64,000 nt of DNA from Candidatus Streptomyces philanthi (GTDB taxonomy: Bacteria > Actinomycetota > Actinomycetes > Streptomycetales > Streptomycetaceae), in assembly GCA_018114805.1 (NCBI GenBank), contig CP073042.1:2976001-3040000 (forward strand), given 5' to 3'. Numbering within the stretch: position 1 is the first letter of the stretch; every line of letters starts with the position of its first letter. The translations under genes were made by a program, and so were the position numbers. Below, in pieces: positions 55,229-64,000 of this stretch. The notes under the pieces were generated by a model. It was not told the DNA's origin, did no database searches, and was given only the letters and a program-made list of their open reading frames with translations.

Positions 55229-56845
55229 ATGGCGGCCACTGGAACCGAGCAGCGAGGGGCGAGCACGTACTACGTCTCGACCCCCATCTACTACGTGAAC
55301 GACGCTCCCCACCTGGGCCACGCCTATACGACCGTCGCAGGCGACGTGCTCACCCGCTGGCACCGCCAGCGCGGTGAGAAGGTGTGGTACCTCACCGGCA
55401 CGGACGAGCACGGTCAGAAGATCATGCGTACCGCCGAGGCGAACGGGGTGACCCCGCAGGAGTGGTGCGACAAGCTCGTGGAGGAGGCGTGGAAGCCCCT
55501 CTGGGAGCACCTGGAGATCGCGAACGACGACTTCATCCGCACCACGCAGAAGCGGCACACCGACCGCGTCCAGGAGTTCGTCCAGGACCTCCACGACAAG
55601 GGCGAGATCTACCAGGGCGGCTACGAGGGCCCGTACTGCGTGGGCTGCGAGGAGTACAAGACGCCCGGCGAGCTGCTGGACGGCGAGGGCGAGTTCGCCG
55701 GTCAGAAGCTGTGCCCGATCCACAAGAAGCCCGTGGAGATGCTGAAGGAGGAGAACTACTTCTTCAAGCTCTCCGAGTACGGCCCGCGGCTGCTTGAGCA
55801 CTACGACAACAACCCGGACTTCATCCAGCCCGAGTCCGCCCGCAACGAGGTCGTGAACTTCGTCCGGCAGGGGCTGCAGGACCTGTCGATCTCCCGGTCC
55901 ACGTTCGGCTGGGGCGTCCCGGTGCCGTGGGACGACAAGCACGTCATCTACGTGTGGATCGACGCCCTGCTCAACTACGCGACGGCCGTCGGGTACGGCT
56001 CCGACCAGGCCAAGTTCGAGTCCACCTGGCCAGCCAACGTGCACCTGGTGGGCAAGGACATCCTGCGCTTCCACGCGGTGATCTGGCCCGCGATACTGAT
56101 GGCCAACGGACTCCCGCTGCCCGGCAAGATCGCGGCCAACGGCTGGCTGATGGTCGGCGGCGAGAAGATGTCCAAGTCCAACCTGACGGGCATCAAGCCG
56201 CAGGACCTGACCTCGCACTTCGGCGTGGACGCGTACCGCTGGTACTTCCTGCGGGCCATCGACTTCGGGCAGGACGGCTCGTTCTCCTGGGAGGACTTCA
56301 GCGCCCGCTACACCAGCGAGCTGGCCAACGACTTCGGCAACCTGGCCTCCCGCGTGGCGGCCATGGTCGGCAAGTACTTCGGCGGCACGCTGCCCGAGGC
56401 CACCGCGCACGGCGAGGCCGAGCAGGCCGTCGCCGACGGGCTCGCCAAGGCGGTCGCCGAGGCCGACACCAGGATCGGCGAGGAGCTGGACTTCGCCGGC
56501 GGCATCACGGCGGTCTTCGACTTCATCAAGCAGGTCAACGGCTACCTCAGCGAGCAGGAGCCGTGGAAGGTCGCCAAGGACACCTCGCCCGAGGGCCAGG
56601 CCCGCCTCGCGACCATCCTGTACACGGCCGCCGAGGCGCTGCGCGGCACCGCCGTGCTGCTGGCCCCGGTGATGCCCGCCACCTGCGAGAAGCTGTGGGC
56701 CTTGCTCGGCGCCGAGGCGCACCTGGGCCAGCTGGCCGACCAGCGCGTCCAGTCCGCCGGCACCTGGGGCGCGCTGCCCGCGGGCGCCACGGTCACCAAG
56801 GGCGAGATCCTCTTCCCGCGCCTGGAGGAGCCCGCGAAGGGCTGA
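55229..56845 (+). CDS. metG: methionyl-tRNA synthetase
   Basis: Intact, 538 residues from ATG 55229; an in-frame GTG 55208 is less likely. Class I signatures: P-H-L-G-H-A-Y-T (HIGH) and G-E-K-M-S-K-S-N-L (KMSKS). The connective peptide has a zinc knuckle C-V-G-C-E-E-Y and, later, L-C-P-I-H-K. It lacks the C-terminal EMAPII-type tRNA-binding domain, giving the short form found in actinomycetes. It charges initiator and elongator tRNA-Met and is essential. Flanked by hairpin terminators on both sides, so probably monocistronic. Confidence 0.97.
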   Translation: MAATGTEQRGASTYYVSTPIYYVNDAPHLGHAYTTVAGDVLTRWHRQRGEKVWYLTGTDEHGQKIMRTAEANGVTPQEWCDKLVEEAWKPLWEHLEIANDDFIRTTQKRHTDRVQEFVQDLHDKGEIYQGGYEGPYCVGCEEYKTPGELLDGEGEFAGQKLCPIHKKPVEMLKEENYFFKLSEYGPRLLEHYDNNPDFIQPESARNEVVNFVRQGLQDLSISRSTFGWGVPVPWDDKHVIYVWIDALLNYATAVGYGSDQAKFESTWPANVHLVGKDILRFHAVIWPAILMANGLPLPGKIAANGWLMVGGEKMSKSNLTGIKPQDLTSHFGVDAYRWYFLRAIDFGQDGSFSWEDFSARYTSELANDFGNLASRVAAMVGKYFGGTLPEATAHGEAEQAVADGLAKAVAEADTRIGEELDFAGGITAVFDFIKQVNGYLSEQEPWKVAKDTSPEGQARLATILYTAAEALRGTAVLLAPVMPATCEKLWALLGAEAHLGQLADQRVQSAGTWGALPAGATVTKGEILFPRLEEPAKG

Positions 56846-56896
56846 CCGCCACCCCGTACGAGCGCGGCGCACGACACGCACTCGCACGCATCCCCG

Positions 56897-56929
56897 CGAC
56901 GCCCGGCCGGTGCACCCGGCCGGGCGTCG
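56897..56929 (+). terminator. hairpin after metG
   Basis: A perfect 14-bp stem (CGACGCCCGGCCGG and CCGGCCGGGCGTCG) with a 5-base loop, 51 bp after the metG stop. Confidence 0.88.
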
Positions 56930-57068
56930 TGCGTACGAGCGTCCACCTGGGCTGGTTCCCGGGCGGACAGGTCGGCCGGCCCGGTACCGCCGCCACGCGT
57001 TGACGTTTCGCCAACCGATCGTTTAGGCCACGCGCGCACCCTGTGAGAGGTAGGGACACGGGAAGTAC

Positions 57069-57560
57069 GTGAAGAACGAAGACGCAGTGGCCGATACCGA
57101 TCAACGCGTGACCGTGACGGTGCACGGTACCGACCCCCTCTCCTGCGACGGGGTCCTCCGCCACCTGCGGGACCAGCCGGGGGTGGAACTCCTCGACGGG
57201 CCGGGCCCGGGCCAGCAATCGCCGCCAGACGGCGTGTCCGTGGCCGTGCTGCTCGCGGGCCGGTTCGACGAGCTGGCCGGCGCCGAGCTGCGCCGCCTGG
57301 TGCGCGGCGGCCAGCGGCGGGTCGTCGTCATCACCGACGAGCTGTCCGAGAACGACCTGATGGCGGTGCTTGAGTACGGCGTGCGCGCGGTCCTCTGGCG
57401 CCACCAGGCGACGCGCCGGCGGCTGCTGCGGGCCGTGCACCGCACGGCCCGCGAGGAGGGCGTCATGCCGCCCGACCGGATCAGGACGCTGCTGCCGCGC
57501 GGCGAGCGCACCCGCCGCGAGTGCCCACGCCCCGACTGCGGCCACCGCGGCGGACCGTGA
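57069..57560 (+). CDS. receiver-like domain protein without DNA-binding domain
   Basis: 163 residues from GTG 57069. The fold resembles the N-terminal half of NarL/LuxR-type regulators: V-T-V-T-V-H-G-T-D-P-L-S-C, V-L-R-H-L-R-D-Q-P-G-V-E-L, R-V-V-V-I-T-D-E-L-S and G-V-R-A-V-L-W-R-H. The phospho-acceptor region S-V-A-V-L-L-A-G has no clear Asp, so it may not be phosphorylated. Where relatives proceed to a LuxR HTH after M-P-P-D, this protein ends with an Arg/Cys-rich tail (P-R-P-D-C-G-H-R-G-G-P). It is either truncated by a frameshift or a natural HTH-less form. Confidence 0.7.
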   Translation: MKNEDAVADTDQRVTVTVHGTDPLSCDGVLRHLRDQPGVELLDGPGPGQQSPPDGVSVAVLLAGRFDELAGAELRRLVRGGQRRVVVITDELSENDLMAVLEYGVRAVLWRHQATRRRLLRAVHRTAREEGVMPPDRIRTLLPRGERTRRECPRPDCGHRGGP

Positions 57561-57587
57561 CCCCCGCCGGGCGGCCCGCGCGGGCGC

Positions 57588-58376
57588 CTACCAGGCCAGC
57601 GACCTCGCGTCGCCCATCACGATGACCGGGTGCCGCTGCGGGTCGAGGGCGCGGACAAGGTCCCGCATGTCGCGCTCGGCGAGGCTGACACAGCCCTGGG
57701 TCGGGCCGCCGTGGTCCACGTGGACCCAGATGCCGCCGCCACGGGACGCGCCCATCGGCCGGGCCCAGTCCAGCGGGGACGTGCCGGGCACCCGGTTGTA
57801 GTTGATGGCCACGACGTAGTCGAAGGAGCCCGCCAGCGGCTCGCCCTCGAAGCCCCGGCCGACGGCCGTGAAGGAGTCGGAGCGCTCGTACGGGAGCCGG
57901 CTGCCCGGGTCGGCGTGCAGGCCGCCCGCGTCCGTGAGGCCGAAGACGCCGATCGGTGAGCGCAGGTCGCCCATCATTTGCTTGTCGGTCCAGCCGCGTC
58001 GCGCGTTGTGCGCGGACCAGGACGTGCAGGCGCGCCAGGCGCCGCCCTCGGTGCGCTCGTACAGCACCGCCCTCGACCGCGCGGAGTCGCGGCCCTCGCC
58101 CGTCACCAGCAGCACCTGTCGGCTGCGCTCGGGGACCTTGGCCAGCGTCTTCGGTCCTATGCCCGGCAGTTGGCGGGGCAGCGCGGTGGGCGCGGCCCGG
58201 CCGGCCCGGCCGCCGTTGGCCTCGGGGTTGGCCGCGGCGCCCGCCGGGGCTCTGGTCGCGTCGGGCTCGGAGGAGAGGTCGCACCCGCCGAGCGCGCCGG
58301 CGACGACGAGCGTGGCGGCCAGGCCGCGCGCTAAGGGACGACGGGGGGACGGCAGCGAAGGCGACTGCGGGGGCAT
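57588..58376 (-). CDS. lipoprotein with L,D-transpeptidase (YkuD-like) catalytic domain
   Basis: Intact, 262 residues from ATG 58376, GGAAGAGAG upstream. A lipoprotein signal ends at L-G-G-C with Cys32 as the lipidated residue. A Gly/Ala-rich spacer leads to R-Q-V-L-L-V-T-G-E-G and P-I-G-V-F-G-L. The active-site region is W-V-H-V-D-H-G-G-P-T-Q-G-C-V-S-L, with the nucleophilic Cys in the H...G-C-V-S arrangement. Likely acts outside the membrane on peptidoglycan cross-links or protein attachment. The 305 bp upstream hold no other gene. Confidence 0.85.
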   Translation of the reverse strand: MPPQSPSLPSPRRPLARGLAATLVVAGALGGCDLSSEPDATRAPAGAAANPEANGGRAGRAAPTALPRQLPGIGPKTLAKVPERSRQVLLVTGEGRDSARSRAVLYERTEGGAWRACTSWSAHNARRGWTDKQMMGDLRSPIGVFGLTDAGGLHADPGSRLPYERSDSFTAVGRGFEGEPLAGSFDYVVAINYNRVPGTSPLDWARPMGASRGGGIWVHVDHGGPTQGCVSLAERDMRDLVRALDPQRHPVIVMGDARSLAW

Positions 58377-58681
58377 GATCGCTCTCTTCCGGGCAAGGGC
58401 GCGGGCGGGGGGCCGACGCCGGTCGGTGACAGACGGCACGAACGGCTCACACGGGGTCGAAAGCCGCTCAACCTCCCAACGTCCCACATGCGTCCAGTGT
58501 GCCGGCCACGGGGTGCGCGGTCTGGGCCTGTTCACGACATCCGACGGCGGGTGTTCACACGTTCGGGCAGCGGTCGTCCACGGCCGCGGGCGGTGTCGGG
58601 GCGTGCCGGGTTCGACGTTCCGGACGGGCGCGGGCGGCTGACCCGGCGTCAGCGGTCACGGCGGGGCCAGGGGCGGCGGCT

Positions 58682-59029
58682 TCAGCGGGCGAAGACCGTG
58701 CTGGCGAGGAGCACGTGGGTGGCGGTGCCGCCGAGGATGCTCAGCAGTGCGGTGCGGCGCCACAGGTGGAGGCCGACGGTGACGGCCAGGGCCGCGAGCG
58801 GGGCGGTAGCGCGGGCCTCGGTCACCGGCAGGTCGTGCAGGCAGTACACGACCAGGATCACCATGACGCCGGCGGGCATGTGGACGCTGAGGTAGCGGGC
58901 GGTGCTGCTCTCGCGCAGCGGGGTGAGCGCGGCGAAGGGCAGGGCGCGCAGGGCCCAGGTGACGGCGGCGGAGACGAGGACGGCGGCGACGGCGTATCCG
59001 GTGTCAGGCATGGCTCCGGTGTCAGGCAT
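58682..59029 (-). CDS. azlD: branched-chain amino-acid exporter small subunit (AzlD)
   Basis: 115 residues from ATG 59029, or 109 from ATG 59011. Four hydrophobic helices (A-V-A-A-V-L-V-S-A-A-V-T-W-A-L, then H-M-P-A-G-V-M-V-I-L-V-V-Y-C, then A-P-L-A-A-L-A-V-T-V-G-L-H-L-W) fit AzlD/BrnE. An 18-bp tandem duplication gives two start codons, the first overlapping the azlC stop and the second just after it. Forms the exporter with AzlC. Confidence 0.88.
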   Translation of the reverse strand: MPDTGAMPDTGYAVAAVLVSAAVTWALRALPFAALTPLRESSTARYLSVHMPAGVMVILVVYCLHDLPVTEARATAPLAALAVTVGLHLWRRTALLSILGGTATHVLLASTVFAR

Positions 59030-59032
59030 GGC
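58998..59032. repeat. 18-bp tandem duplication including the azlD start codon
   Basis: Two copies (the second ending one base short) of CCGGTGTCAGGCATGGCT on the plus strand, encoding M-P-D-T-G-A twice on the minus strand. Confidence 0.8.
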
Positions 59033-59855
59033 GCGGGGTCCGGGACGTGGCGAGGCGGCGGCCCAGCAGGGCGGCGGTGAACAGGACGAAGGCGGCCGGC
59101 AGCAGCTGGCCGGGGAAGAGAAGGCGGGCGAAGAGAGCGCTGAGCACGGCCAGGGCGGGGGTGGCGAGCTGGCCCCGCAGGTCGCGGACCGCGTCGAGGG
59201 CGAGGACGGTGAACAGGGCGGTCAAGGCGAAGTCCAGGCCGGTGACGCGGTCGGGGATGAAGGAGCCGAGCAGGGCGCCGACGGTCGAGCTGGCGGCCCA
59301 GTACAGGTGCAGGGAGAACTGCAGCCACAGGATGCGGCGGCTGGACCAGCCGCGCGCTTGCTCACCGGTGGTCAGCGCGTACGCCTCGTCGCACAGCGCG
59401 TAGGTGCTGTACGTCTTGCCGAGCCGGCCGCCCACGCGGTGCAGCGGGAAGGACAGCGTGTAGAAGACGTGCCGGGAGTTCACCAGGAGCGCGGAGACCG
59501 CGATCGAGGCGAGCGGGGCGGCGGCGGCGACCATGCCGACGAGCAGGAACTCGAACGATCCGCCGAAGACGAACGCCGCCGACAGCCCGGCCCACCACCA
59601 CTCCAGACCCGACTGCGTCACCAGCGCCCCGTAGGCCAGCCCGAGCGGCAGGAACGCCAGGCCCACACCGGCGGAGTCCCGCAGCGCCGCGCGCGCCTCG
59701 GACCGGGCCGACGGCGCGTCGGACCGGAGCGCGCCGGCCTCGGGCCGGATCGCGCTCGCCTCGGGCCAGGCAACGGGCGCCTCGGGCCGGGTCGCGGGCG
59801 GCGGGGCGGGCGTGCGCCGAGGGCGGTCCTCGGTGGCGACGGGGCTGGTCTCCAT
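59022..59855 (-). CDS. azlC: branched-chain amino-acid exporter large subunit (AzlC)
   Basis: Intact, 277 residues from ATG 59855. An N-terminal extension of about 60 residues has repeats (R-P-E-A-P-V-A, then W-P-E-A-S-A, then R-P-E-A-G-A, then R-S-D-A-P-S-A-R-S-E-A). The AzlC body starts S-A-G-V-G-L-A-F-L-P-L-G-L-A-Y-G and has the family motifs G-G-S-F-E-F-L-L-V-G and N-S-R-H-V-F-Y-T-L-S-F-P, then T-Y-A-L-C-D-E-A-Y. Inner-membrane exporter of Leu, Ile, Val and Met, judging from BrnFE. Divergent from an Lrp gene 63 bp away, its probable regulator. Confidence 0.9.
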   Translation of the reverse strand: METSPVATEDRPRRTPAPPPATRPEAPVAWPEASAIRPEAGALRSDAPSARSEARAALRDSAGVGLAFLPLGLAYGALVTQSGLEWWWAGLSAAFVFGGSFEFLLVGMVAAAAPLASIAVSALLVNSRHVFYTLSFPLHRVGGRLGKTYSTYALCDEAYALTTGEQARGWSSRRILWLQFSLHLYWAASSTVGALLGSFIPDRVTGLDFALTALFTVLALDAVRDLRGQLATPALAVLSALFARLLFPGQLLPAAFVLFTAALLGRRLATSRTPRHA

Positions 59856-59918
59856 GCGCGGAATTTTAGGATGAATCGCGCCTCATATGGTTGCCACCTC
59901 CGACCCTAGAATCGGGGA
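59856..59918. promoter_or_regulatory. azlCD-lrp divergent promoter region
   Basis: 63 bp, A/T-richer than its surroundings (GGAATTTTAGGATGAATCG, CCTCATATGGTTG). It must hold both promoters and the Lrp sites. Confidence 0.6.
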
Positions 59919-60379
59919 ATGAGCAACAAAGTGACACTTGATGCCGTTGATCGCGACATTCTGTTTCACCTGAGCCAGGACGGGCGGCTGACCAACGTCG
60001 AGCTGGCCAAACGGGTCGGCCTGACCCCGCCGCCCTGTCTGCGCCGGGTCAAGCGGCTGGACGAGGGCGGCGTCATCACCGGGTACCGGGCCGTCATCAA
60101 CCCGCGGGCCCTGGGCCGTGGCCTGGAGGTCCTCGTCAACGTCGAGATCTACGCCCAGGACCGCAAGAGCTTCCAGGAGTTCGAGGACACCGTGTCCGCC
60201 TTCGAGGAGGTCACCGAGTTCCGCCGCATGTACGGGCGCCCGGACTACTTCATCCGCGTCGCCGTCGCCGACCACGCCGCCTACGAGACCTTCATCACCG
60301 ACAAGCTCAGCAGCCTGCCCGCCCCGTACTGCGCCTGGAGTCGCACCTGACGATGAAGGAGATCAAGACCATCCCGTAG
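59919..60379 (+). pseudogene. Lrp/AsnC-family regulator, C-terminal frameshift
   Basis: Starts at ATG 59919, preceded by GGGGA. HTH: L-D-A-V-D-R-D-I-L-F-H-L-S-Q-D-G-R, then N-V-E-L-A-K-R-V-G-L-T-P-P-P-C-L-R-R. The RAM ligand domain follows (V-L-V-N-V-E-I-Y-A-Q-D, then G-R-P-D-Y-F-I-R-V-A-V-A). Near 60318 two extra C shift the end to Y-C-A-W-S-R-T and an early TGA at 60348-60350. Without them it reads L-P-A-V-L-R-L-E-S-H-L-T-M-K-E-I and stops at TAG 60377-60379. Only the last strand is altered, so partial function is possible. Divergent from azlCD, as Lrp is from brnFE in corynebacteria. Confidence 0.85.
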
Positions 60380-60572
60380 GACGTATACGCGCGACCAGCG
60401 CCCCCCGTCGCGCCAGCGCCTCCGGCACGCCCCCTCACGCCCCCTCACGCCCCCGGCGCCCGGACGGTGGCTGGCCCGGCCGGGCCCGGTGCCGGCCACA
60501 GGACCCCTCCCGGGCCGGCTGCCAACAATGGGGTACGGCCACGGACGCTCCGTGAACCGGGAAGAGACCGCG

Positions 60573-62240
60573 ATGGACGACACGCCGCACGCCACACCGG
60601 AACCAGGCTCGGAACCCGCTCCCCCACACGTCGGCGAGCACCACGCGACGTCCGACGAAACGACATCGGACCCGGGGGCCTTGGGGTGGGGGGCGCCCTG
60701 GCCGCTGCCGAGGCCGCCGCGCGGGCGCACGTACGACCCGCTGGCGGTCGCGCTCGGGAACGCCTCGCTGCTCGGCGTCGGTTACCTCCTCCCCGGCCGC
60801 CGGCTGCTGTCCCTCGCGCAGGTCACGGGCGCGGTCGCGCTGGTCGCGGTGTCGCTGGGCCGGGCGGAACCGTGGTGCGAGTTCGCCGTGCTCGGCTGGT
60901 GGCTGCTGACGACCGCGCACGGCTGGTACCTGGCCCGGCGCGACGACCCGCGCACCACCGCGCGCGGATACCGCCTGGTCGCCGCCGGCCTGACGCTGGC
61001 GGTGCTGCTGACCGTGGGGCTGCTGCGGCTGGACGCGGCGGGCATCGAGGACGACGTGGCCCGGGCCCGCGAACGGGGCGACTGCGCGGCGGTGTTGGCG
61101 GCGCAGGACCAGGTGGGGTTCGGCCAGCGGGTGGCCGACGTCCGCGCCGCCGAGCGGGGGGACGCCACCGCCCACGCCTGCCGCCGCCTGGACACCGCGC
61201 GCGCGGACCTGACGCGCGGCCTGACCGGCGACACGGACGCGTTGGCCAGCGGGTTCGCCACGCTGACCGAGGTACTCGAAGAGTCGGGGCACGACGCGAC
61301 GGTGGGCAGGACGCTCGACGCGTTCCTCGGCCGACTGCCCGTCAGCGACGCCTGCCGCACCGCGGAGGTCACCGACTGGCTACGGGAGCGGAGGTCGCGC
61401 CACCCCGTCCTGCGCCGGACGGCCGACACCGTGCGCCGGGTCGCCCCGCAGTCCCTGGTGAGCTGCGCCGACGACCTGGGCGGCGACAGCGAGTGGGAGC
61501 ACGCGCGCGAGCGCTACCGGCAACTCGTCGCCCGCTACCCGGACAACGCGCTCACCGGCCGGGCCCGGAAGGGCGTCCACCGGGCCACGCTGGCCATCGA
61601 GCTGGCGACCGTACGCGAGCGGCTCGGCGACGCGTACGGCGGCCAGCCCGCGTACTCCTCGAAGCCGGCGAAGTACAGCGCCGCGCCCGCGGCCCGCGAG
61701 GGCGCCACCAACCGCGCGCTGGTCTACGGCAACGACGAGTACACCGACCGGCTCCCGAAGAGTTGGCGGACCGGTGACGCCACCAAGGCCGCGCTGGTGG
61801 TCTGCGTGGACGAGACGGAGGCCGACGAGAAGGGCAGCGCCGTCCGGACGTGCCCGTACGAGGCCAAGAACGCCATCGGCGGCGTCAAGCAGGTGACGTT
61901 CCACAAGATCGCGATCCCGGTGAAGGTCTACGCGCTGCGCACTGGCAGGCTCGTGGCCGACCGCACCGTGGAGATCGGCGGCACGAGCTGCCCGCGGTGG
62001 CTCAGGTACGAGTACTACCTCACGGACTTCGGGCCGCCGTCCGACATGCCCGTCAAGGAGACCACGGCCGACGTCCGCGCCGCCTCGAGCCGCTGGTCTG
62101 CCTCGGGTGAGCCGGGGCCCGTGCCGGCGGCGCCGGCCGCCGGCACGGCCGGCGCCGCCACCCGCCACGGCGCCCCGGACCGCGTGGGTCCGGGGCGCCG
62201 TGGCGAGGTCGTGCGGGCGAGCCCGTGCGGGGCTACTTGA
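60573..62240 (+). CDS. unknown membrane protein with large soluble C-terminal domain
   Basis: About 555 residues from ATG 60573 (GAAGAGAC upstream); GTG 60552 is possible. A Pro/Glu-rich N-terminus is followed by short helices ([17 protein letters not shown], then [13 protein letters not shown], then [17 protein letters not shown]). The rest has helical repeats ([19 protein letters not shown]-like) and a Cys-containing end domain ([19 protein letters not shown]). The last 45 codons run through the terminator hairpin and past the aspS stop, which suggests that the natural stop has been lost. Confidence 0.72.
   Translation: MDDTPHATPEPGSEPAPPHVGEHHATSDETTSDPGALGWGAPWPLPRPPRGRTYDPLAVALGNASLLGVGYLLPGRRLLSLAQVTGAVALVAVSLGRAEPWCEFAVLGWWLLTTAHGWYLARRDDPRTTARGYRLVAAGLTLAVLLTVGLLRLDAAGIEDDVARARERGDCAAVLAAQDQVGFGQRVADVRAAERGDATAHACRRLDTARADLTRGLTGDTDALASGFATLTEVLEESGHDATVGRTLDAFLGRLPVSDACRTAEVTDWLRERRSRHPVLRRTADTVRRVAPQSLVSCADDLGGDSEWEHARERYRQLVARYPDNALTGRARKGVHRATLAIELATVRERLGDAYGGQPAYSSKPAKYSAAPAAREGATNRALVYGNDEYTDRLPKSWRTGDATKAALVVCVDETEADEKGSAVRTCPYEAKNAIGGVKQVTFHKIAIPVKVYALRTGRLVADRTVEIGGTSCPRWLRYEYYLTDFGPPSDMPVKETTADVRAASSRWSASGEPGPVPAAPAAGTAGAATRHGAPDRVGPGRRGEVVRASPCGAT
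62165..62203. terminator. bidirectional terminator between membrane gene and aspS
   Basis: A 17-bp perfect stem (left arm CCACGGCGCCCCGGACC) with a 5-base loop. A second stem (GTGCCGGCGGC and GCCGCCGGCAC) lies at about 62119-62144. Placed to stop transcripts from both sides. Confidence 0.88.
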
Positions 62241-64000
62241 CCGGCTTGGCCGGCTGCGCCTGCGGCTCCACGCCCTTGGCGTCCTTGGCCGCCGCCTGCT
62301 TGGCCGGCGCCGGCTTGCGCAGCGACAGGTGCAGCTCGCGCAGCCGCGCCTCGTCCACCTCGCTGGGCGCGCCCATGAGCAGGTCCTGCGCGTTGCCGTT
62401 GAGCGGGAAGGCGATCGTCTCGCGGATGTTGGGCTCGTCCGCGAGCAGCATCACGATGCGGTCCACGCCCGGCGCGATGCCGCCGTGCGGCGGGGCGCCG
62501 AACTTGAAGGCGCGGAGCATGCCGCCGAACTCGCGCTCCACCTCCTGCTGGGAGTAGCCCGCGATGCCGAAGGCCTCGTACATGACCTCGGGCTCGTGGT
62601 TGCGGATCGCGCCGGAGGACAGCTCGGTGCCGTTGCAGACGATGTCGTACTGCCAGGCCAGGATGTCCAGCGGGTCTTTGGTGCGTAGCGCCTCCAGGCC
62701 GCCCTGCGGCATGGAGAACGGGTTGTGCGAGAACTCGATCGCGCCAGTGTCCTCGTTCTTCTCGAACATCGGGAAGTCCACGACCCAGCAGAACCGGTAG
62801 ACGTTCTCCTCGAAGTGCCCGGCGCGCTTGGCGGCCTCGACCCGCACCGCGCCCATGATCTTGGAGACATCGTCGAAGTCGCCGGCGCCGAAGAAGATCG
62901 ACGTGCCGGGCTTGCCGCCGACCTCGGCGACCAGCTTGGCCACGTCGTCCTCGGTCAAGAACTTCGCGATCGGGCCGGTCAGCTTGCCGTCCTCGCCGAC
63001 GCGCACCCAGGCCAGGCCCTTGGCGCCCTGCTCCACGGCGTACTCGCCGAGCTGGTCGAAGAACTTGCGCGGCTGCTCGCCGGTGTCCGGCACGGCCAGG
63101 GCGCGCACGTGCTTGTCGGCGAACGCCTTGAAGCCGGAGCCCGCGAACACGTGCGAGACGTCCACCAGCTCCAGGCGGGCCCGCAGGTCGGGCTTGTCCG
63201 AGCCGTACTTGAGCATCGCCTCGCGGAAGGGGATGCGCGGGAACGGCGAGGTAACCTCGCGGCCGTCGCCCAGCTCGTTGAACAGGTCGGTCATCACCTT
63301 CTCGATGACCTGGAACACGTCCTCCTGCTCGACGAAGCTCATCTCGACGTCGAGCTGGTAGAACTCGCCGGGCGAGCGGTCGGCGCGGGCGTCCTCGTCG
63401 CGGAAGCAGGGCGCGATCTGGAAGTAGCGGTCGAAGCCGGCGATCATCAGCAGCTGCTTGAACTGCTGCGGGGCCTGCGGCAGCGCGTAGAACTTGCCGG
63501 CGTGCAGCCGCGAGGGCACAAGGAAGTCGCGGGCGCCCTCGGGCGAGGTGGCCGACAGGATCGGGGTGGCCAGCTCGTTGAAGCCGAGCGCGGTCATCTT
63601 GGCGCGCAGCGCAGCGATGACCTTCGAGCGCAGGATGATGTTGCGGTGCATACGCTCGCGGCGCAGGTCGAGGAAGCGGTACTCCAGGCGGCGCTCCTCG
63701 TTCACGTTGTCCTCGGGGAAGACGGTGAACGGCAACGGGTCGGCGGCGCCCAGCACCTCGACGGCGCTGGCCTCGACCTCGACGTCGCCGGTGGGCAGGT
63801 CCGGGTTGACGTTGTCCGCGCCGCGGGCGATGACCCGGCCGTCCACCCGGACGACGGTCTCCTTGGTGAGCGAGCTGAGCGCCTCGTTGGCGGCCGTGTC
63901 GGGCCGTACGACGAGCTGCACCAGGCCGTAGTGGTCGCGCAGGTCCATGAAGAGGATGCCGCCCAGGTTCCGTCGGTTGTGCAGCCAGCCGCTCAACCGC
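62233..64000 (-). CDS. aspS: aspartyl-tRNA synthetase, 5' end outside window
   Basis: Intact over 588 codons; the first few residues are beyond the right edge (the visible start is [14 protein letters not shown]). An N-terminal OB-fold anticodon-binding domain is followed by class II motif 2 [10 protein letters not shown] and Q-L-D-V-E-M-S-F, the bacterial insertion domain, D-F-P-M-F-E-K, H-N-P-F-S-M-P, and motif 3 [14 protein letters not shown]. The Lys/Ala-rich tail ([11 protein letters not shown]) is typical of streptomycetes. Essential for translation. Confidence 0.97.
   Translation of the reverse strand, partial: RLSGWLHNRRNLGGILFMDLRDHYGLVQLVVRPDTAANEALSSLTKETVVRVDGRVIARGADNVNPDLPTGDVEVEASAVEVLGAADPLPFTVFPEDNVNEERRLEYRFLDLRRERMHRNIILRSKVIAALRAKMTALGFNELATPILSATSPEGARDFLVPSRLHAGKFYALPQAPQQFKQLLMIAGFDRYFQIAPCFRDEDARADRSPGEFYQLDVEMSFVEQEDVFQVIEKVMTDLFNELGDGREVTSPFPRIPFREAMLKYGSDKPDLRARLELVDVSHVFAGSGFKAFADKHVRALAVPDTGEQPRKFFDQLGEYAVEQGAKGLAWVRVGEDGKLTGPIAKFLTEDDVAKLVAEVGGKPGTSIFFGAGDFDDVSKIMGAVRVEAAKRAGHFEENVYRFCWVVDFPMFEKNEDTGAIEFSHNPFSMPQGGLEALRTKDPLDILAWQYDIVCNGTELSSGAIRNHEPEVMYEAFGIAGYSQQEVEREFGGMLRAFKFGAPPHGGIAPGVDRIVMLLADEPNIRETIAFPLNGNAQDLLMGAPSEVDEARLRELHLSLRKPAPAKQAAAKDAKGVEPQAQPAKPVK

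Noticed and set aside
53846..56887. 1013-codon open frame on the minus strand
   Set aside because: Mirror of the VWA and metG genes on the other strand; a consequence of high GC content.
1..64000. tRNA, rRNA or riboswitch genes
   Set aside because: I looked for TPsiC-loop-like GGTTCGA runs and conserved rRNA stretches and saw none. A covariance-model scan would be decisive.

Overview
This 64 kb window comes from a Streptomyces-type actinomycete. The G+C content is very high, codon third positions are almost all G or C, and GTG and TTG starts are common. Recognisable families include BlaI/M56, TerD, PucR, LysR, AzlCD/Lrp and PhoX phosphatase, and a streptomycete-like aspS lies at the right edge. 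I see no tRNA or rRNA genes.

Layout. Positions 1-2850 hold a leftward operon of unknown function (cupin-like protein, a coiled-coil/two-TM membrane protein, and a soluble protein leaving the window). At 3.2-4.7 kb there is a BlaI repressor with an M56 sensor peptidase, then TerD and a PucR regulator. A rightward gene fragment is followed by a giant 'DNA repair ATPase' (7.2-12.3 kb). A CRISPR leader with two type I-E-like repeats (12.4-12.6 kb) lies against a 5'-truncated LuxR regulator. A papain-like secreted protease and its membrane partner occupy 15.2-16.8 kb. Positions 17-24.8 kb carry regulators, methyltransferases, an ArsR/SRPBCC/reductase operon and an HTH-coiled-coil-receiver protein. 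A copper locus with two CsoR-type palindromes and a CopA ATPase is at 25.1-28.1 kb. Positions 28-40.6 kb mix methyltransferase, VOC protein, drug-type ABC exporter, LysR, CAP-domain, DUF4291, MerR and LigD-type primase genes. A WhiJ-like regulatory island and a small IS lie at 40.6-48 kb. The right end (48-64 kb) is largely core: M4 protease, NUDIX, PhoX, VWA protein, metG, L,D-transpeptidase, azlCD/lrp and aspS.

The dominant unusual feature is gene disruption. Roughly twenty genes carry one or more frameshifts, many in C or G homopolymers. Eight internal in-frame stops (seven TAG, one TAA) break otherwise coding-like sequence. Several genes lack their 5' end or an internal segment. Long genes between them (copA, metG, aspS, phoX, the VWA protein, the XRE regulators) are uninterrupted. 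Recent gene decay, or an assembly whose errors happen to spare core genes, would both give this picture; raw reads would decide.

Functional links suggested by layout: BlaI and M56 as repressor and protease sensor; copper-responsive control of CopA; Lrp divergent from the AzlCD branched-chain amino-acid exporter; tandem dyads in front of a WhiJ-like regulator facing an ATP-binding protein and a DUF7848 protein. Coordinates of disrupted genes span the inferred ancestral gene. All family assignments are from reading the translated sequence, without database searches.
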